DNA of 61,027 nt from Micromonospora pattaloongensis (GTDB taxonomy: Bacteria > Actinomycetota > Actinomycetes > Mycobacteriales > Micromonosporaceae). Every line of letters starts with the position of its first letter. The first letter of the stretch is position 1. A program made the translations under genes and the position numbers. Under the pieces are notes generated by a model that worked only from the letters and a program-made list of their open reading frames with translations, was not told the origin of the DNA and ran no database searches. This document shows, one piece after another, positions 52,624 to 61,027 of this stretch. The stretch is from the NCBI RefSeq assembly GCF_900107255.1, contig NZ_FNPH01000016.1, positions 1 through 61,027 of the forward strand, read 5' to 3'.

Positions 52624-54381
52624 TCACGGCCGTCGCGCCCGCGCCGCCACGGCCAGCAACTCCTCGGCATGCGCGATACCCAGGTCCGAGTCGGGCAAAC
52701 CGGCGAGCATCCGGGCCAGCTCCCGCGCCCGCTCGGTGTCCTCCACGACCCGTACGCCACTGGTCGTCACCGCACCGCCGGTGTCCTTGGCCACCACCAG
52801 ATGCCGGTCGGCGAACGCCGCCACCTGGGGCAGGTGCGTCACCACCAGCACCTGGTGGCTGCGCGCCAGCCGCGCCAGCCGCCGGCCGATCTCGACCGCC
52901 GCCTGACCGCCGACGCCCGCGTCGACCTCGTCGAAGACCAGCGTCGGCGGGCCGCCGGCACCGGCGAAGACCACCTCGATGGCGAGCATCACGCGGGACA
53001 GCTCACCGCCGGAGGCGCCGCGCTGCAGCGGCAACGCCGGAGCCCCCGGATGCGCGAGCAGCCGCAGCTCCACCTCGTCGGCGCCGTCCGGACCGATCCC
53101 GACCTCGCTGCCGCCCACCGTCAGGGTCGGCTCACCGCGGCCGGCGGGCCGCGGCAGCACCGCCACCTCGATCCGCGCGTGCGGCATCGCCAGCCCGGCC
53201 AGCTCCGCCGTCACCTCCCCCGCGAACCGTCCGGCCGCCTGCCGCCGCGACGCCGACAGCCGCTCGGCCAGCTCGGCGACCTCACCGCCCAGCCGCTGCC
53301 GCTCCCGGTCCAGCTCGTCGAGGAGCTCGTCGGAGGTGTCGAGCTCGGCCAGCCGCGTCCGCGCCCGCTCCGCCCAGGCCACCACACCGTCGACGTCGTC
53401 GGCGTACTTGCGGGTCAGCCCCCGCAACGCCGCCCGCCGCTCATAGATCGCCTGCAGCCGCGCCGGGTCGGCGTCGAGCCCGGCCAGATATCCCGACAGC
53501 TCCGCCGAGACATCACCGGCCAGCGTGACCGCCTCCTCCAGCCGGCCGGCCAGCTCGCCGAGCGTCCGGTCGACCGCGGCCTGCGCCTCCAGCGCGCGCC
53601 GCGCGGCGCCGAGCAGCCCGACCGCGTCCGGCACGTCCTCGCCGGCCTCCAGACCGCCGGCGACCGCCTGCTGCGCCAGCTGCGCGGCGGCCCGCAGCCC
53701 CTCGGCGTGCTCCAGCCGCTGCGCCTCGGCTTTCAGCTCGTCGTCCTCCCCCGGCTGCGGATCCACCCGGGTGATCTCGTCGAGCCCGAGCCGCAGCAGG
53801 TCGGCCTCCTGGTTGCGCTCGCGGGCGTTGCGTCGCCGGTCGGCCAGGTCGTCGGTGACCCGCCGCCACTGGGCGTACGCGTCGCGCAGCGTGTCCAGCA
53901 GCTTCTCGTGCTCCGGGCCCGCGAACCGGTCGAGCGCGCCGCGCTGCTCGGCCGGACGCAGCAGCCGCAGCTGGTCGGACTGCCCGTGGACCGCGAGCAC
54001 CTGCTCGCCGATCTCACCGAGCATCGACACCGGCATGCTGCGCCCGCCGACGTGCGCGCGGGAGCGCCCCTCGGCGGTAACCGTGCGGCTGAGCAGCACC
54101 GTGCCGTCGTCGTCGGTGTCCGCGCCCGCCTCGGAGATCCGCGTGTGCACCGCGGTCGCGGTCGGCTCGGACAGCCGCAGCCGCCCCTCCACCACCGCGC
54201 GACCCGGCTCCGCGCGCACCCGGCCGGCGTCGGCGCGGCCGCCGAACAGCAGCCCCAGCCCGGTGACGACCATCGTCTTGCCCGCGCCGGTCTCGCCGGT
54301 GATGACGTTCATGCCGCCGGTCAGCGGCAGCGTCGTGTCCTCGATGACACCCAGACCGGTGATCCGCAGCTCTTCCAGCAC
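52624..54381 (-). CDS. recN: DNA repair protein RecN
   Basis: 585 residues from the GTG at 54381 (another GTG two codons upstream). SMC-like layout: P-loop at GGMNVITGETGAGKTMVVTG, coiled-coil arms in the middle with many Arg/Glu-rich helices (LADRRRNARERNQEADLLRL), and the C-terminal ABC signature GASGGELSRVMLAIEVVFAG with Walker B PTLVFDEVDAGVGGQAAVEI. RecN helps repair double-strand breaks. It is encoded between nadK and steA, the usual place in this phylum. Confidence 0.96.
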   Translation of the reverse strand: MLEELRITGLGVIEDTTLPLTGGMNVITGETGAGKTMVVTGLGLLFGGRADAGRVRAEPGRAVVEGRLRLSEPTATAVHTRISEAGADTDDDGTVLLSRTVTAEGRSRAHVGGRSMPVSMLGEIGEQVLAVHGQSDQLRLLRPAEQRGALDRFAGPEHEKLLDTLRDAYAQWRRVTDDLADRRRNARERNQEADLLRLGLDEITRVDPQPGEDDELKAEAQRLEHAEGLRAAAQLAQQAVAGGLEAGEDVPDAVGLLGAARRALEAQAAVDRTLGELAGRLEEAVTLAGDVSAELSGYLAGLDADPARLQAIYERRAALRGLTRKYADDVDGVVAWAERARTRLAELDTSDELLDELDRERQRLGGEVAELAERLSASRRQAAGRFAGEVTAELAGLAMPHARIEVAVLPRPAGRGEPTLTVGGSEVGIGPDGADEVELRLLAHPGAPALPLQRGASGGELSRVMLAIEVVFAGAGGPPTLVFDEVDAGVGGQAAVEIGRRLARLARSHQVLVVTHLPQVAAFADRHLVVAKDTGGAVTTSGVRVVEDTERARELARMLAGLPDSDLGIAHAEELLAVAARARRP

Positions 54382-54446
54382 AGGCACAGACAGTAGTAGC
54401 GGCCCCCGACACTTGACCACCCGCGACGCGATCGCATCGACGTCAG

Positions 54447-55331
54447 TCAGCGTGGGTTGCCCCGCCACCCGTCCACGGGGAGCCCGAACTTCGCCACCAG
54501 CCGGTCGGTGAACGGCCTCGGCCGCAGCCGTACGACCCGCACCGGCAGGCCGCCGCGGCGCACCGTCACCCGGGTGCCCGGCGGCAGGTCGTAGACCCGA
54601 CGCCCGTCGCAGCACATCACGGCCAGCGTGGTGTACGGGTCGACGGTGATCACGAACGTGGAGGTCGGCGCGGTCACCAGCGGCTTGCTGAACAGCGCGT
54701 GCGCGCTCACCGGCACCAGCAGCAGCGCCTCCACCTCCGGCCACACGACCGGCCCGCCGGCCGAGAACGCGTACGCGGTGGAGCCGGTCGGGGTGGCGCA
54801 GACGACACCGTCGCAGCCGTAGCGCGACAACGGCCGGCCGTCGACGTCGACCATCAACTCCAGCATCTGGGCGCGCTGGCCCTTCTCGACGCTGACCTCG
54901 TTGAGCGCCCAGGACTCGATAACCTGGCCGCCGTCGATCTCGGCCCGCACCTCCAGCGTCAGCCGCTCGTCCACTGTGTAGTTCCGGTCGACCACGTGGC
55001 GCACGGCCCGGTCCAGGTCACCGATCTCGGCCTCGGCGAGGAAACCGACCTTGCCGAGGTTGATGCCGAGCAACGGGGCCTTCGCCGGCCGCGCCAGCTC
55101 GGCGGCGCGCAGGAACGTGCCGTCCCCACCGAGCGCGAACACGATCTCGGCGCCCTCGGCGGCGGCCAGCCCGGTGATCGGCACCACGCCGGGCAGCTCC
55201 ACGTCGGCAGCCTCCTCGGCGATCACCCGCACCTCGAACCCGGCCGCGATCAGATCCCGCGCCACCGTGCGCGCGTGGTCCGTGCTGCGCCGCCGACCCG
55301 TGTGGATGACCAGCAGTGCGACGCGCCTCAT
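54447..55331 (-). CDS. nadK: NAD kinase
   Basis: 294 residues; the ATG at 55331 overlaps the tlyA stop. Start RRVALLVIHTGRRRSTDHAR. The catalytic GGDG motif is in EIVFALGGDGTFLRAAELAR; the NE/D motif in SWALNEVSVEKGQRAQMLEL; and the substrate loop in CDGVVCATPTGSTAYAFSAG with GPVVWPEVEALLLVPVSAHA. It phosphorylates NAD to NADP with ATP (or polyphosphate in actinobacteria). Length is normal. Confidence 0.97.
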   Translation of the reverse strand: MRRVALLVIHTGRRRSTDHARTVARDLIAAGFEVRVIAEEAADVELPGVVPITGLAAAEGAEIVFALGGDGTFLRAAELARPAKAPLLGINLGKVGFLAEAEIGDLDRAVRHVVDRNYTVDERLTLEVRAEIDGGQVIESWALNEVSVEKGQRAQMLELMVDVDGRPLSRYGCDGVVCATPTGSTAYAFSAGGPVVWPEVEALLLVPVSAHALFSKPLVTAPTSTFVITVDPYTTLAVMCCDGRRVYDLPPGTRVTVRRGGLPVRVVRLRPRPFTDRLVAKFGLPVDGWRGNPR

Positions 55332-56161
55332 CCGGCATCCTCTCCCGACGTCGCCGCCGCGCCGGCCGGCCCGGCCGCGACGACCTCCCGCACCCGATCC
55401 TCGTCGGCGCGCGGTGCGCCGCGGCGTAACCATACGAAGAACTCGACGTTGCCGCTGGGGCCCGGCAGCGGACTGGCGGCCACGCCGGCCAGCCCCAGTC
55501 CCAGCCCGTATGCGGTGGCCGCCACGTCCAGCACCGCCTCGGCCCGCACCGCCGGGTCGCGCACCACGCCCCCCGAGCCGACGCGCTCCTTGCCGACCTC
55601 GAACTGCGGCTTGACCATCAACGCCAGGTCGCCGTCCGGCTCGGTGCATCCGGCCAGCGACGGCAGCACCAGCCGCAGCGAGATGAACGACAGGTCTGCC
55701 ACGGTCAGCGCCGCCGGGCCGCCGATCGTCTCCGGGGTCAACGTCCGCACGTTGGTGCGCTCGAAGACCCGGACCCGGGGGTCGCTCCGCAGCGACCAGG
55801 CGAGCTGGCCGTAGCCGACGTCGACCGCGACCACCTCAGCAGCGCCGGCGCGCAGCAGCACGTCGGTGAAGCCTCCGGTGGACGCGCCGGCGTCCAGGCA
55901 CCGCTTGCCCGCCACGGTCAGCCCGTCGAACGCCGCCAACGCCCCGGCGAGCTTGTGCCCGCCCCGTGAGACGTACTCCTGCGTCGGGTCGTCGCCGGTC
56001 ACCCGGACCGGATCCGCCGGGTCGACCATCGCGGCGGCCTTGCGCGCCGGCACGCCGTGCACCTGCACCCGCCCCGCCTCGACGAGCGCGGCGGCCTGCT
56101 CACGGGAGCGGGCCAGCCCGCGACGGACGAGCTCGGCGTCGAGCCGGGTGCGGCGTGCCAT
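55328..56161 (-). CDS. tlyA: 16S/23S rRNA 2'-O-methyltransferase TlyA
   Basis: 277 residues from ATG at 56161. The N-terminal S4 RNA-binding domain reads TRLDAELVRRGLARSREQAA and GRVQVHGVPARKAAAMVD. The FtsJ-type SAM domain has CLDAGASTGGFTDVLLRAGA, EVVAVDVGYGQLAWSLRSDP, PAALTVADLSFISLRLVLPS and DGDLALMVKPQFEVGKERVG. In mycobacteria TlyA methylates 16S and 23S rRNA and confers capreomycin sensitivity. The stop overlaps the nadK start, giving a tlyA-nadK-recN operon. Confidence 0.95.
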   Translation of the reverse strand: MARRTRLDAELVRRGLARSREQAAALVEAGRVQVHGVPARKAAAMVDPADPVRVTGDDPTQEYVSRGGHKLAGALAAFDGLTVAGKRCLDAGASTGGFTDVLLRAGAAEVVAVDVGYGQLAWSLRSDPRVRVFERTNVRTLTPETIGGPAALTVADLSFISLRLVLPSLAGCTEPDGDLALMVKPQFEVGKERVGSGGVVRDPAVRAEAVLDVAATAYGLGLGLAGVAASPLPGPSGNVEFFVWLRRGAPRADEDRVREVVAAGPAGAAATSGEDAG

Positions 56162-56208
56162 GGCGCGGGCTTTCTGGTTCGAAGGGAACGGTCGGGGCGG
56201 GGCGGCGC

Positions 56209-56460
56209 TCAGGCCTGGTCGATGGTGGCCAGCGTCTCCTGCAGCGTCTGATGCGCCGCCTCGTACTGGGCGATCTGGTCGCGCGGCGGCAGGTCGACCG
56301 CGTTGTCCATGGCCTGGATCGCGGCATCGACGGCCGGGTGGCCCGTGCTGCCGCCCTCGGCGTCGGCGTGGACGCCGGCCGCGGGCGGCCAGTTCGGCGG
56401 CGGCGCGGGGCGCGACGGCGGAGGTCCGGGGCGGAACGGGCCGGGCACGGGGGCGCTCAC
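56209..56460 (-). CDS. 83-residue hypothetical protein
   Basis: GTG start at 56460 overlaps the stop of the phasin-like gene (GTGA). The N-terminus is Pro-rich (PVPGPFRPGPPPSRPAPPPN); the C-terminal half is a helix (AVDAAIQAMDNAVDLPPRDQ, IAQYEAAHQTLQETLATIDQ). A small protein with a conserved helical HPAVDAAIQAMDNAVDLP segment is often found before tlyA in actinobacteria. Function unknown. It lies 47 bp upstream of tlyA in the same direction and is likely in its operon. Confidence 0.75.
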   Translation of the reverse strand: MSAPVPGPFRPGPPPSRPAPPPNWPPAAGVHADAEGGSTGHPAVDAAIQAMDNAVDLPPRDQIAQYEAAHQTLQETLATIDQA

Positions 56461-57134
56461 GCGGCACCGCCGCCGGCGGGCCGCTTGCGGGGCGCCGCCT
56501 TCTTGGCCGCGGGCTCGGCGTTCGTGCCAGCGGCCTTACGCGCCGTCTTCGCCGGCTCGGGCGTGGTCTTCTGCACGGCGGCCGGCGTCTTCTTGGCGAC
56601 GGCCTTCACCGCGACCGCCTTTTTGGCGATGGTCTTCTTGGCGACGGCCTTCTTCGCCACGGCCTTCTTGGCGGGGACGTCGGAGGCGGGGGTCGGGGCC
56701 CCGGAGACCGGCTCGGTCGCGGTGGTCCCGGCCACGATGGCGTCGGCGGCGGCGCGGGCGCCGCCGTCGCTGGCCGCACGGGCGGCGGCCTGCGTGGCGG
56801 TGCCGGCGGCGGCCTCGGCCGCTGCGGCGCGCGTCCGCGCGTCGCGCAGCTCAGCCTCCAGCTGGCGCAGCCGGCCGGTCAACTCGGCGACCTCGTCGGC
56901 CGTCGCCAGACCGACCGCGCCGAGCGCCCGGTCCACCTCGAAGCGCACCAGCTTGGTCAGCGACTCACGGTTGGCGGTGCCGACGGTGAGCAGCTCCTCG
57001 GCGAGCGCCTGCAACTGCGCCGCCGTGGTGTTGCCCCTGCCCATCAGGTTCCTGGCGATCTGCTCGGCCTTCTTCTTGGACGCCTCGGTCACCCCGAGCG
57101 CCATCTCCAGGTAAGCCCGCCACGCGTCCTGCAT
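56457..57134 (-). CDS. phasin-like protein with histone-H1-like tail
   Basis: 225 residues, ATG at 57134. The N-terminal part (1-~75), AWRAYLEMALGVTEASKKKA and LQALAEELLTVGTANRESLT, resembles phasin-like granule proteins; residues ~75-115 form a coiled coil (ADEVAELTGRLRQLEAELRD). The tail from ~155 is Ala/Lys/Pro-rich with AKKAVAKKAVAKKTIAKKAV repeats, like histone H1 or bacterial Hc/HupS C-termini. The tail could bind DNA, RNA or polyphosphate. Neighbour overlap with the 83-residue gene implies co-expression. Confidence 0.8.
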   Translation of the reverse strand: MQDAWRAYLEMALGVTEASKKKAEQIARNLMGRGNTTAAQLQALAEELLTVGTANRESLTKLVRFEVDRALGAVGLATADEVAELTGRLRQLEAELRDARTRAAAAEAAAGTATQAAARAASDGGARAAADAIVAGTTATEPVSGAPTPASDVPAKKAVAKKAVAKKTIAKKAVAVKAVAKKTPAAVQKTTPEPAKTARKAAGTNAEPAAKKAAPRKRPAGGGAA

Positions 57135-57260
57135 GCCGATTCCCTTCGCGGTGCCATCTGCTTCGGTGCCACGCTACCGTCCGAGGGGTTGCGGTAGCGT
57201 GCGCGGGGAACAGGCGTGGCGTCAATCGACCACGGTATCGGGGGCAACGGAGGTGGTCAG

Positions 57261-57599
57261 GTGGCCAGCGTCGACGAATGCCGGCAGGCGTTGCAGGAGC
57301 TGGGCGCGCGGCTGTCGGCCAACGTGGCCGAGGCGCGGGAGAAGCTGAAGCTCGACCGCACCCTCGCCTGCCGCATCTCCGACCTCGACACCGCCTTCCA
57401 CGGACGGCTGCTCGACGGCCAGCTGGTCGAGCTCGCCGACGGCGACGACCCGAATGCCAAGATCGCCATCACCACGACCAGCGACGACCTCGTCGCCCTC
57501 GTCCGGGGTGAGCTCAACGCGGGACAGGCGATCGCCACCCGCCGCATCTCGGTCAAGGCCAACCCGTTCGATCTGTTGAAGCTGCGCAGCCTGCTGTAA
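57261..57599 (+). CDS. SCP2 sterol-binding-domain-like protein
   Basis: 112 residues from GTG at 57261, directly after GGAGGTGGTCAG, a clear ribosome site; upstream in-frame ATG at 57216 is weaker. The fold follows SCP2: CRQALQELGARLSANVAEAR, LACRISDLDTAFHGRLLDGQ, NAKIAITTTSDDLVALVRGE and ISVKANPFDLLKLRSLL. SCP2-like proteins bind lipids; the partner here is unknown. It is divergent from the phasin-like gene and ends in a terminator shared with the HAD gene. Confidence 0.85.
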   Translation: MASVDECRQALQELGARLSANVAEAREKLKLDRTLACRISDLDTAFHGRLLDGQLVELADGDDPNAKIAITTTSDDLVALVRGELNAGQAIATRRISVKANPFDLLKLRSLL

Positions 57600-57620
57600 C
57601 CGCGGCATCGCGCCCGAGGG

Positions 57621-57658
57621 CGCGGGGTTCGCTCGCCCGAGCGGGCGAGCGAACCCGC
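57621..57658. terminator. bidirectional hairpin terminator
   Basis: GCGGG(G)TTCGCTCGCCCG pairs with CGGGCGAGCGAACCCGC in a long GC stem between the convergent SCP2-like and HAD genes. Confidence 0.85.
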
Positions 57659-58669
57659 CTAGTCGAGCCCTAGCTCCTTCAGCGCGGCGCGGGCCTGCGC
57701 GGACACCCCGGTGACCCGCCGCGCCGGTCCGCCGGACCAGGCGGCCGCGCAGAGCGCCCGCAGCGCGTCCAGCGGGGCGCCAGCGCCGTCGAGGCGCCAC
57801 CCGACCCCGTCGTCGGTCACCCGCCATCCGCCGCCGGCCGGCTCCTTGCCGGGTACGCGCAACGCGTCGGCCGGCGCGAACAGCCCGCCGAGATCGGCTG
57901 CGACGTACGTCGGGCGACGCCCGGGCGGCGCGGCGATCAGGTCTGCCGGGCCGCTGACGCCGGTGAGCACCAGCAGACTGTCCAAGCCCGCCCGCACCGC
58001 ACCCTCGATGTCGGTGTCCAGCCGATCGCCGACGACCAGCGGCCGGGCCGCGCCGTAACGGTGCGCGGCGGCGGTGAAGAGCGCCGGCTCGGGCTTGCCG
58101 ACGACCACGTCGGGTTCGCGGCCGAGCGCCGTCCGCAACACCGCCACGAGCGAGCCGTTGCCGGGCAGCGGCCCCCGTGGGCTGGGCAGGGTGCGGTCGG
58201 TGTTGGTGGCGACCCAGAGCGCCCCGGCGCGCACCGCCAACGACGCCTCGGCCAGTTCCGCCCAGCCGACCCGGGGGCCGTACCCCTGCACCACGGCCAC
58301 CGGCGCCTCCTCCGCGCCGGTCACCGGCACGAGCCCGACCGCACGCACCTCGGCGTGCAGCGCGGGCGCGCCGACGACCAGAACCGGCGCGCCGGCGGGG
58401 AGCCGCTCGGCGAGCAGGGTGGCGGCGGCGCCGGCCGAGGTGAGCACCTGGTCGGCGGTCGCCGGCACTCCCATGCCGGTGAGCAGGTCGGCCACGTCCG
58501 CGGAGCGACGCGAGGCGTTGTTCGTCGCGTACGCGAACGCCCGGCCGTCCCCGCCCAGCCGGGCCACCGCCTCGACCGCGCCGGGGATCGGCCGGTCAAT
58601 CAGGAAGATGACCCCGTCCAGGTCGAAGACGACCAGGTCGTACGCGTCGACGAGCGGCGCGGCGCTCAC
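57659..58669 (-). CDS. HAD-IIA family phosphatase
   Basis: 336 residues; the GTG at 58669 overlaps the stop of the TPR protein (GTGA). HAD motifs: [20 protein letters not shown] (DxD nucleophile), [20 protein letters not shown] (motif II Thr), [20 protein letters not shown] (motif III Lys) and [20 protein letters not shown] (motif IV). The cap between them marks the NagD/PGP type IIA class. By family it dephosphorylates sugar phosphates or phosphoglycolate/nucleotides; the substrate is not determinable. A C-terminal ~70-residue extension ([16 protein letters not shown]) is unusual for the class. Confidence 0.92.
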   Translation of the reverse strand: MSAAPLVDAYDLVVFDLDGVIFLIDRPIPGAVEAVARLGGDGRAFAYATNNASRRSADVADLLTGMGVPATADQVLTSAGAAATLLAERLPAGAPVLVVGAPALHAEVRAVGLVPVTGAEEAPVAVVQGYGPRVGWAELAEASLAVRAGALWVATNTDRTLPSPRGPLPGNGSLVAVLRTALGREPDVVVGKPEPALFTAAAHRYGAARPLVVGDRLDTDIEGAVRAGLDSLLVLTGVSGPADLIAAPPGRRPTYVAADLGGLFAPADALRVPGKEPAGGGWRVTDDGVGWRLDGAGAPLDALRALCAAAWSGGPARRVTGVSAQARAALKELGLD

Positions 58670-60843
58670 CGGTCCGACGGGCCGGGCCGCTCCGGCGACT
58701 CGGCACCGGTCTCGTCGCGGTTCGGCTCGTCGACCTCGGTCTCATCGTCGTCACCGGTCAGCACGGTCGGCGCCGGGCCGACGCCCGCCACCTCCGTCTC
58801 GGCGACGACAAGGTCGGCCTCGTCGTCGGCCGGCGCGTCCGGTTCCGCCACCTCGTCGTACTCGCGGTCGTCCTCAAGGTCCTCATCGCCCTCGAAGTCC
58901 TCATCGCCCTCGAGGTCCTCATCGCCCTCGAGATCTTCATCGCCCTCGAGCACCACGCCGTCGAGCTCCAGCAGCCGCTCGGCGGCGTCGGTCTCGTCGT
59001 CCTGGTCGGCGTCGGCCGCGCGCGCGAACCACTCCCGCGCCTCCTCGCGGCGGCCGGCCGCGAGCAGCGAGTCGGCGTACGCGTACCGCAGCCGGGCCGC
59101 CCACGGCTCACCGTCGCCGCTGGTCAGTTCCCTGACCTGCAGCATCGCGACGGCGGCGTCGGGGGAACCCATGTCGCGCCGGGCGCCGGCGGCCACGATG
59201 AGCAGCTCGATGGCGGTCGCCTTGTTCAGCGCGTCACGGTTGGCGCCCCGGTAGATGTCAATCGCCCGCTCCGGCCGCCCCAGCGCCCGCTCGCAGTCGG
59301 CGAGCACCGCCAGGTGCGTCTGCCGGCCCGACATGCGGTGGTACGTCCGCAGCTCCGCGACCGCGGTCTGCCATTCGCCGGCCCGGTACGCCGCCAGTCC
59401 GACGGCCTCGCGGACCGCGGCGATTCGCGACGCGAGCCGCCGAGCGGCGAGCGCGTGCGCCAGGGCCTGTTCGGGAGCGTCGTCGATCAGGTGACCGGTC
59501 GCCACCAGGTGCCGCGCGACGGTGTCCGCGACCGGCCTGCTCAGCGAGAGCAGTTCGGCGCGCACCTCGCTGGCGAGATCGGACGCGACGACCTCGTCGG
59601 GCAGCGTCGGCGCGGGGACTTCTCCGCCCGCCCGCTCCGCGCGCTCACGGCGCTCGTCGCGCTCGCGGTAGCCGCCCTCGCGCGGCCCGCCCTCACGACG
59701 GAACCCGCCCTCACGGGGGCCGCCCTCACGACGGAAGCCACCCTCACGGGGGCCGCCCTCACGACGGAAGCCACCCTCACGGGGGCCGCCCTCACGACGG
59801 AAGCCACCCTCACGGGGGCCGCCCTCACGCCCGCCTTCACGGTCACCCCGGTAGCCGCCCTCACGCGGCCCACGGAACCCGCCGTCACGGTCGCGGTAGC
59901 CACCCTCGCGGTCGCCCCGGTAGCCAGCACCCTCACGGCCGCCGCCCTCGCGCGGGCGGTAGCCGCCCTCACGCGGGCCACCCTCGCGGCGGAAGCCGCC
60001 CTCGCGGGGGCCGCGATATCCGCCGTCACGGTCACCGCGGTAGCCGCCCTCACGCGGGCCGCCCTCACGGTCGCCACCCTCACGGGGACGGTAGCCACCC
60101 TCACGCGGACCACCCTCGCGGCGGAAACCACCCTCGCGGGGGCCGCGATATCCGCCGTCACGGTCACCCCGGTAGCCGCCCTCACGCGGGCCACCCTCAC
60201 GGGGACGGTAGCCACCCTCACGGGGACCACCCTCACGCGGACGGTAACCACCCTCACGGGGACCACCCTCACGCGGACGGTAACCACCCTCACGGGGACC
60301 ACCCTCACGCGGACGGTAACCACCCTCACGGGGACCACCCTCACGCGGACGGTAACCACCCTCACGCGGACCACCCTCACGCGGACGGTAACCACCCTCA
60401 CGCGGACCACCCTCACGCGGACGGCAACCCCCCTCACGCGGACCACCCTCACGCGGACGGTAACCACCCTCACGCGGACCACCCTCACGCGGACGGTAAC
60501 CACCCTCACGCGGACCACCCTCACGCGGACGGTAACCACCCTCACGCGGACCACCCTCACGCGGACGGTAACCACCCTCACGCGGACCACCCTCACGGCG
60601 GAAGCCGCCCTCGCGGGGTCCGCGATATCCGCCGTCACGGTCACCGCGGTAGCCACCCTCACGGGGGCCCCCCTCGCGCCGGCCGCCGTCACGGTCGCGG
60701 TAGCCGCCCTCACGGTCGGCCCGGTAGCCGGCACGACCCTCGCGGTCGCCGTATCCGCGCCGTTCACCCTGTCTGGGCTCGCGGTCTCGGCGGTTTCGGT
60801 CGTCGTCGCGGCGGGGACGGTCTCCGCCCTGGGGTGATGTCAC
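58666..60843 (-). CDS. RG-rich repeat protein with TPR domain
   Basis: 725 residues from the GTG at 60843, which follows AGGAAGG at ideal spacing; ATG codons at 60861 and 60885 lie in frame upstream but lack such a site. Residues ~1-400 are low-complexity: repeats of [20 protein letters not shown] and [20 protein letters not shown], encoded by tandem 36-bp DNA repeats. Residues ~420-625 form a helical TPR-like domain ([60 protein letters not shown]). The C-terminal ~90 residues are acidic, with [24 protein letters not shown] protein here, before a HAD phosphatase, is conserved in actinobacteria; the long RG-rich region is the odd part. The function is likely RNA- or protein-binding, by inference. 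Confidence 0.88.
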   Translation of the reverse strand: MTSPQGGDRPRRDDDRNRRDREPRQGERRGYGDREGRAGYRADREGGYRDRDGGRREGGPREGGYRGDRDGGYRGPREGGFRREGGPREGGYRPREGGPREGGYRPREGGPREGGYRPREGGPREGGYRPREGGPREGGCRPREGGPREGGYRPREGGPREGGYRPREGGPREGGYRPREGGPREGGYRPREGGPREGGYRPREGGPREGGYRPREGGPREGGYRGDRDGGYRGPREGGFRREGGPREGGYRPREGGDREGGPREGGYRGDRDGGYRGPREGGFRREGGPREGGYRPREGGGREGAGYRGDREGGYRDRDGGFRGPREGGYRGDREGGREGGPREGGFRREGGPREGGFRREGGPREGGFRREGGPREGGFRREGGPREGGYRERDERRERAERAGGEVPAPTLPDEVVASDLASEVRAELLSLSRPVADTVARHLVATGHLIDDAPEQALAHALAARRLASRIAAVREAVGLAAYRAGEWQTAVAELRTYHRMSGRQTHLAVLADCERALGRPERAIDIYRGANRDALNKATAIELLIVAAGARRDMGSPDAAVAMLQVRELTSGDGEPWAARLRYAYADSLLAAGRREEAREWFARAADADQDDETDAAERLLELDGVVLEGDEDLEGDEDLEGDEDFEGDEDLEDDREYDEVAEPDAPADDEADLVVAETEVAGVGPAPTVLTGDDDETEVDEPNRDETGAESPERPGPSDR
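60195..60600. repeat. tandem 36-bp coding repeats
   Basis: About 11 copies of a 36-bp unit (core CCCTCACGCGGACGGTAACC) in the reading frame of the RG-rich protein. Copies are nearly identical, with one G-to-A-type variant making Cys (position ~60,423). Looser 30-60-bp repeats continue on both sides from 59,690 to 60,700. Confidence 0.9.
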
Positions 60844-60895
60844 AGCTACATCCTTCCTCATGGCGCACGCGAGCGCCTGTGGCATAACGCAGTTA

Positions 60896-60922
60896 AGGGC
60901 CTACCCCAAAAGGGGCGGCCCT
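60896..60922 (-). terminator. rRNA operon terminator
   Basis: AGGGCC and ACCCC pair with GGGG and GGCCCT around an AAAA loop, 12 bp past the 5S rRNA 3' end, before the RG-rich protein gene. Confidence 0.75.
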
Positions 60923-60933
60923 CAACTGAAAGA

Positions 60934-61027
60934 TGTCCGGCGGTGTCCTACTCTCCCACACCCTCCCGGGTGCAGTACCATCGGCGCTGGAGGGCTTAGC
61001 TTCCGGGTTCGGAATGTTACCGGGCGT
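60934..61027 (-). rRNA. rrf: 5S ribosomal RNA, 3' part
   Basis: On the minus strand the window's last ~94 nt read ACGCCCGGTAACATTCCGAA, then ACCCGGAAGCTAAGCCCTCC and end GGGAGAGTAGGACACCGCCG, the canonical 5S 3' part. The 5' end lies beyond the window, so the rest of the rrn operon is to the right. Confidence 0.95.

Noticed and set aside
59690-60700. Regular short repeats resembling a CRISPR array
   Set aside because: The repeats are in-frame tandem codons of one long protein with no variable spacers, and no cas genes are present.
59314-60837. 507-codon plus-strand frame rich in TLTRT repeats
   Set aside because: It is the antisense image of the RG-rich protein's repeats, has no ribosome site, and its neighbours' domains are all on the minus strand.

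Overview
The window comes from a high-GC actinobacterium, most likely a member of the Micromonosporaceae or a close relative. Grounds: uniformly GC-rich third codon positions, frequent GTG/TTG starts with GGAGG-type ribosome sites, a SteA/SteB pair, TlyA next to NAD kinase and RecN, and XerD-Ald-ParA-ScpA-ScpB-RluB-Cmk-Der in conserved actinobacterial order. The genus is an inference from gene order and style, not from a search.

The window has two very different halves. Positions 1 to about 30,930 are an accessory island. It holds short single genes in both orientations, separated by non-coding DNA, repeats and broken insertion sequences. Many of the intact genes belong to families best known as immunity proteins of polymorphic toxin systems, or look like them: DUF4253, Imm21, an Imm1-like protein, two SMI1/KNR4 (SUKH) proteins, two DUF4259-type proteins, a HEAT-repeat protein and DUF7660. 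Others are an ASCH-domain protein, a GIY-YIG-like protein, a NUDIX hydrolase, a SnoaL-like protein, a PP2C-like phosphatase beside a frameshifted partner, a VOC protein, and small membrane or secreted proteins. No toxin gene is visible. Mobile DNA includes one intact IS110-family element, one frameshifted IS110 copy, two IS110 remnants, pieces of IS6, IS481, ISAs1 and IS30 transposases, and the 3' part of a tyrosine integrase gene. A 43-bp exact copy of the 3' half of tRNA-Pro(GGG) at 21,468-21,510 matches the intact tRNA gene at 30,930-31,003. It marks 21.5-30.9 kb as an integrated element and the region to its left as probably older, stacked insertions.

From the tRNA rightwards (31-61 kb) is dense core chromosome, nearly all on the minus strand with many 4-nt start/stop overlaps. 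Reading in the direction of transcription (right to left), it holds the 3' part of a 5S rRNA gene; a repetitive RG-rich TPR protein with a HAD phosphatase; a phasin-like protein with a histone-H1-like tail; TlyA rRNA methyltransferase, NAD kinase and RecN; and an envelope group (SteA, SteB, MraY-like protein, MurJ-like flippase, GT4 glycosyltransferase, 803-aa membrane protein). After these come CTP synthase with a NUDIX hydrolase, alanine dehydrogenase, XerD, ParA, ScpA/ScpB, RluB, Cmk and Der. Plus-strand exceptions are an SCP2-like protein, a TM2-domain protein and an EamA transporter.

The points most worth a second look are a gene cassette between perfect 22-bp inverted repeats (27.9-28.7 kb), the IS110 left ends as possible bridge-RNA loci, a 170-bp inverted duplication at 18.2 kb, a repeat-built 59-codon ORF overlapping both cmk and der, an uncharacterised lipid-linked envelope gene set, and the charge-segregated repeat protein beside the rRNA operon.
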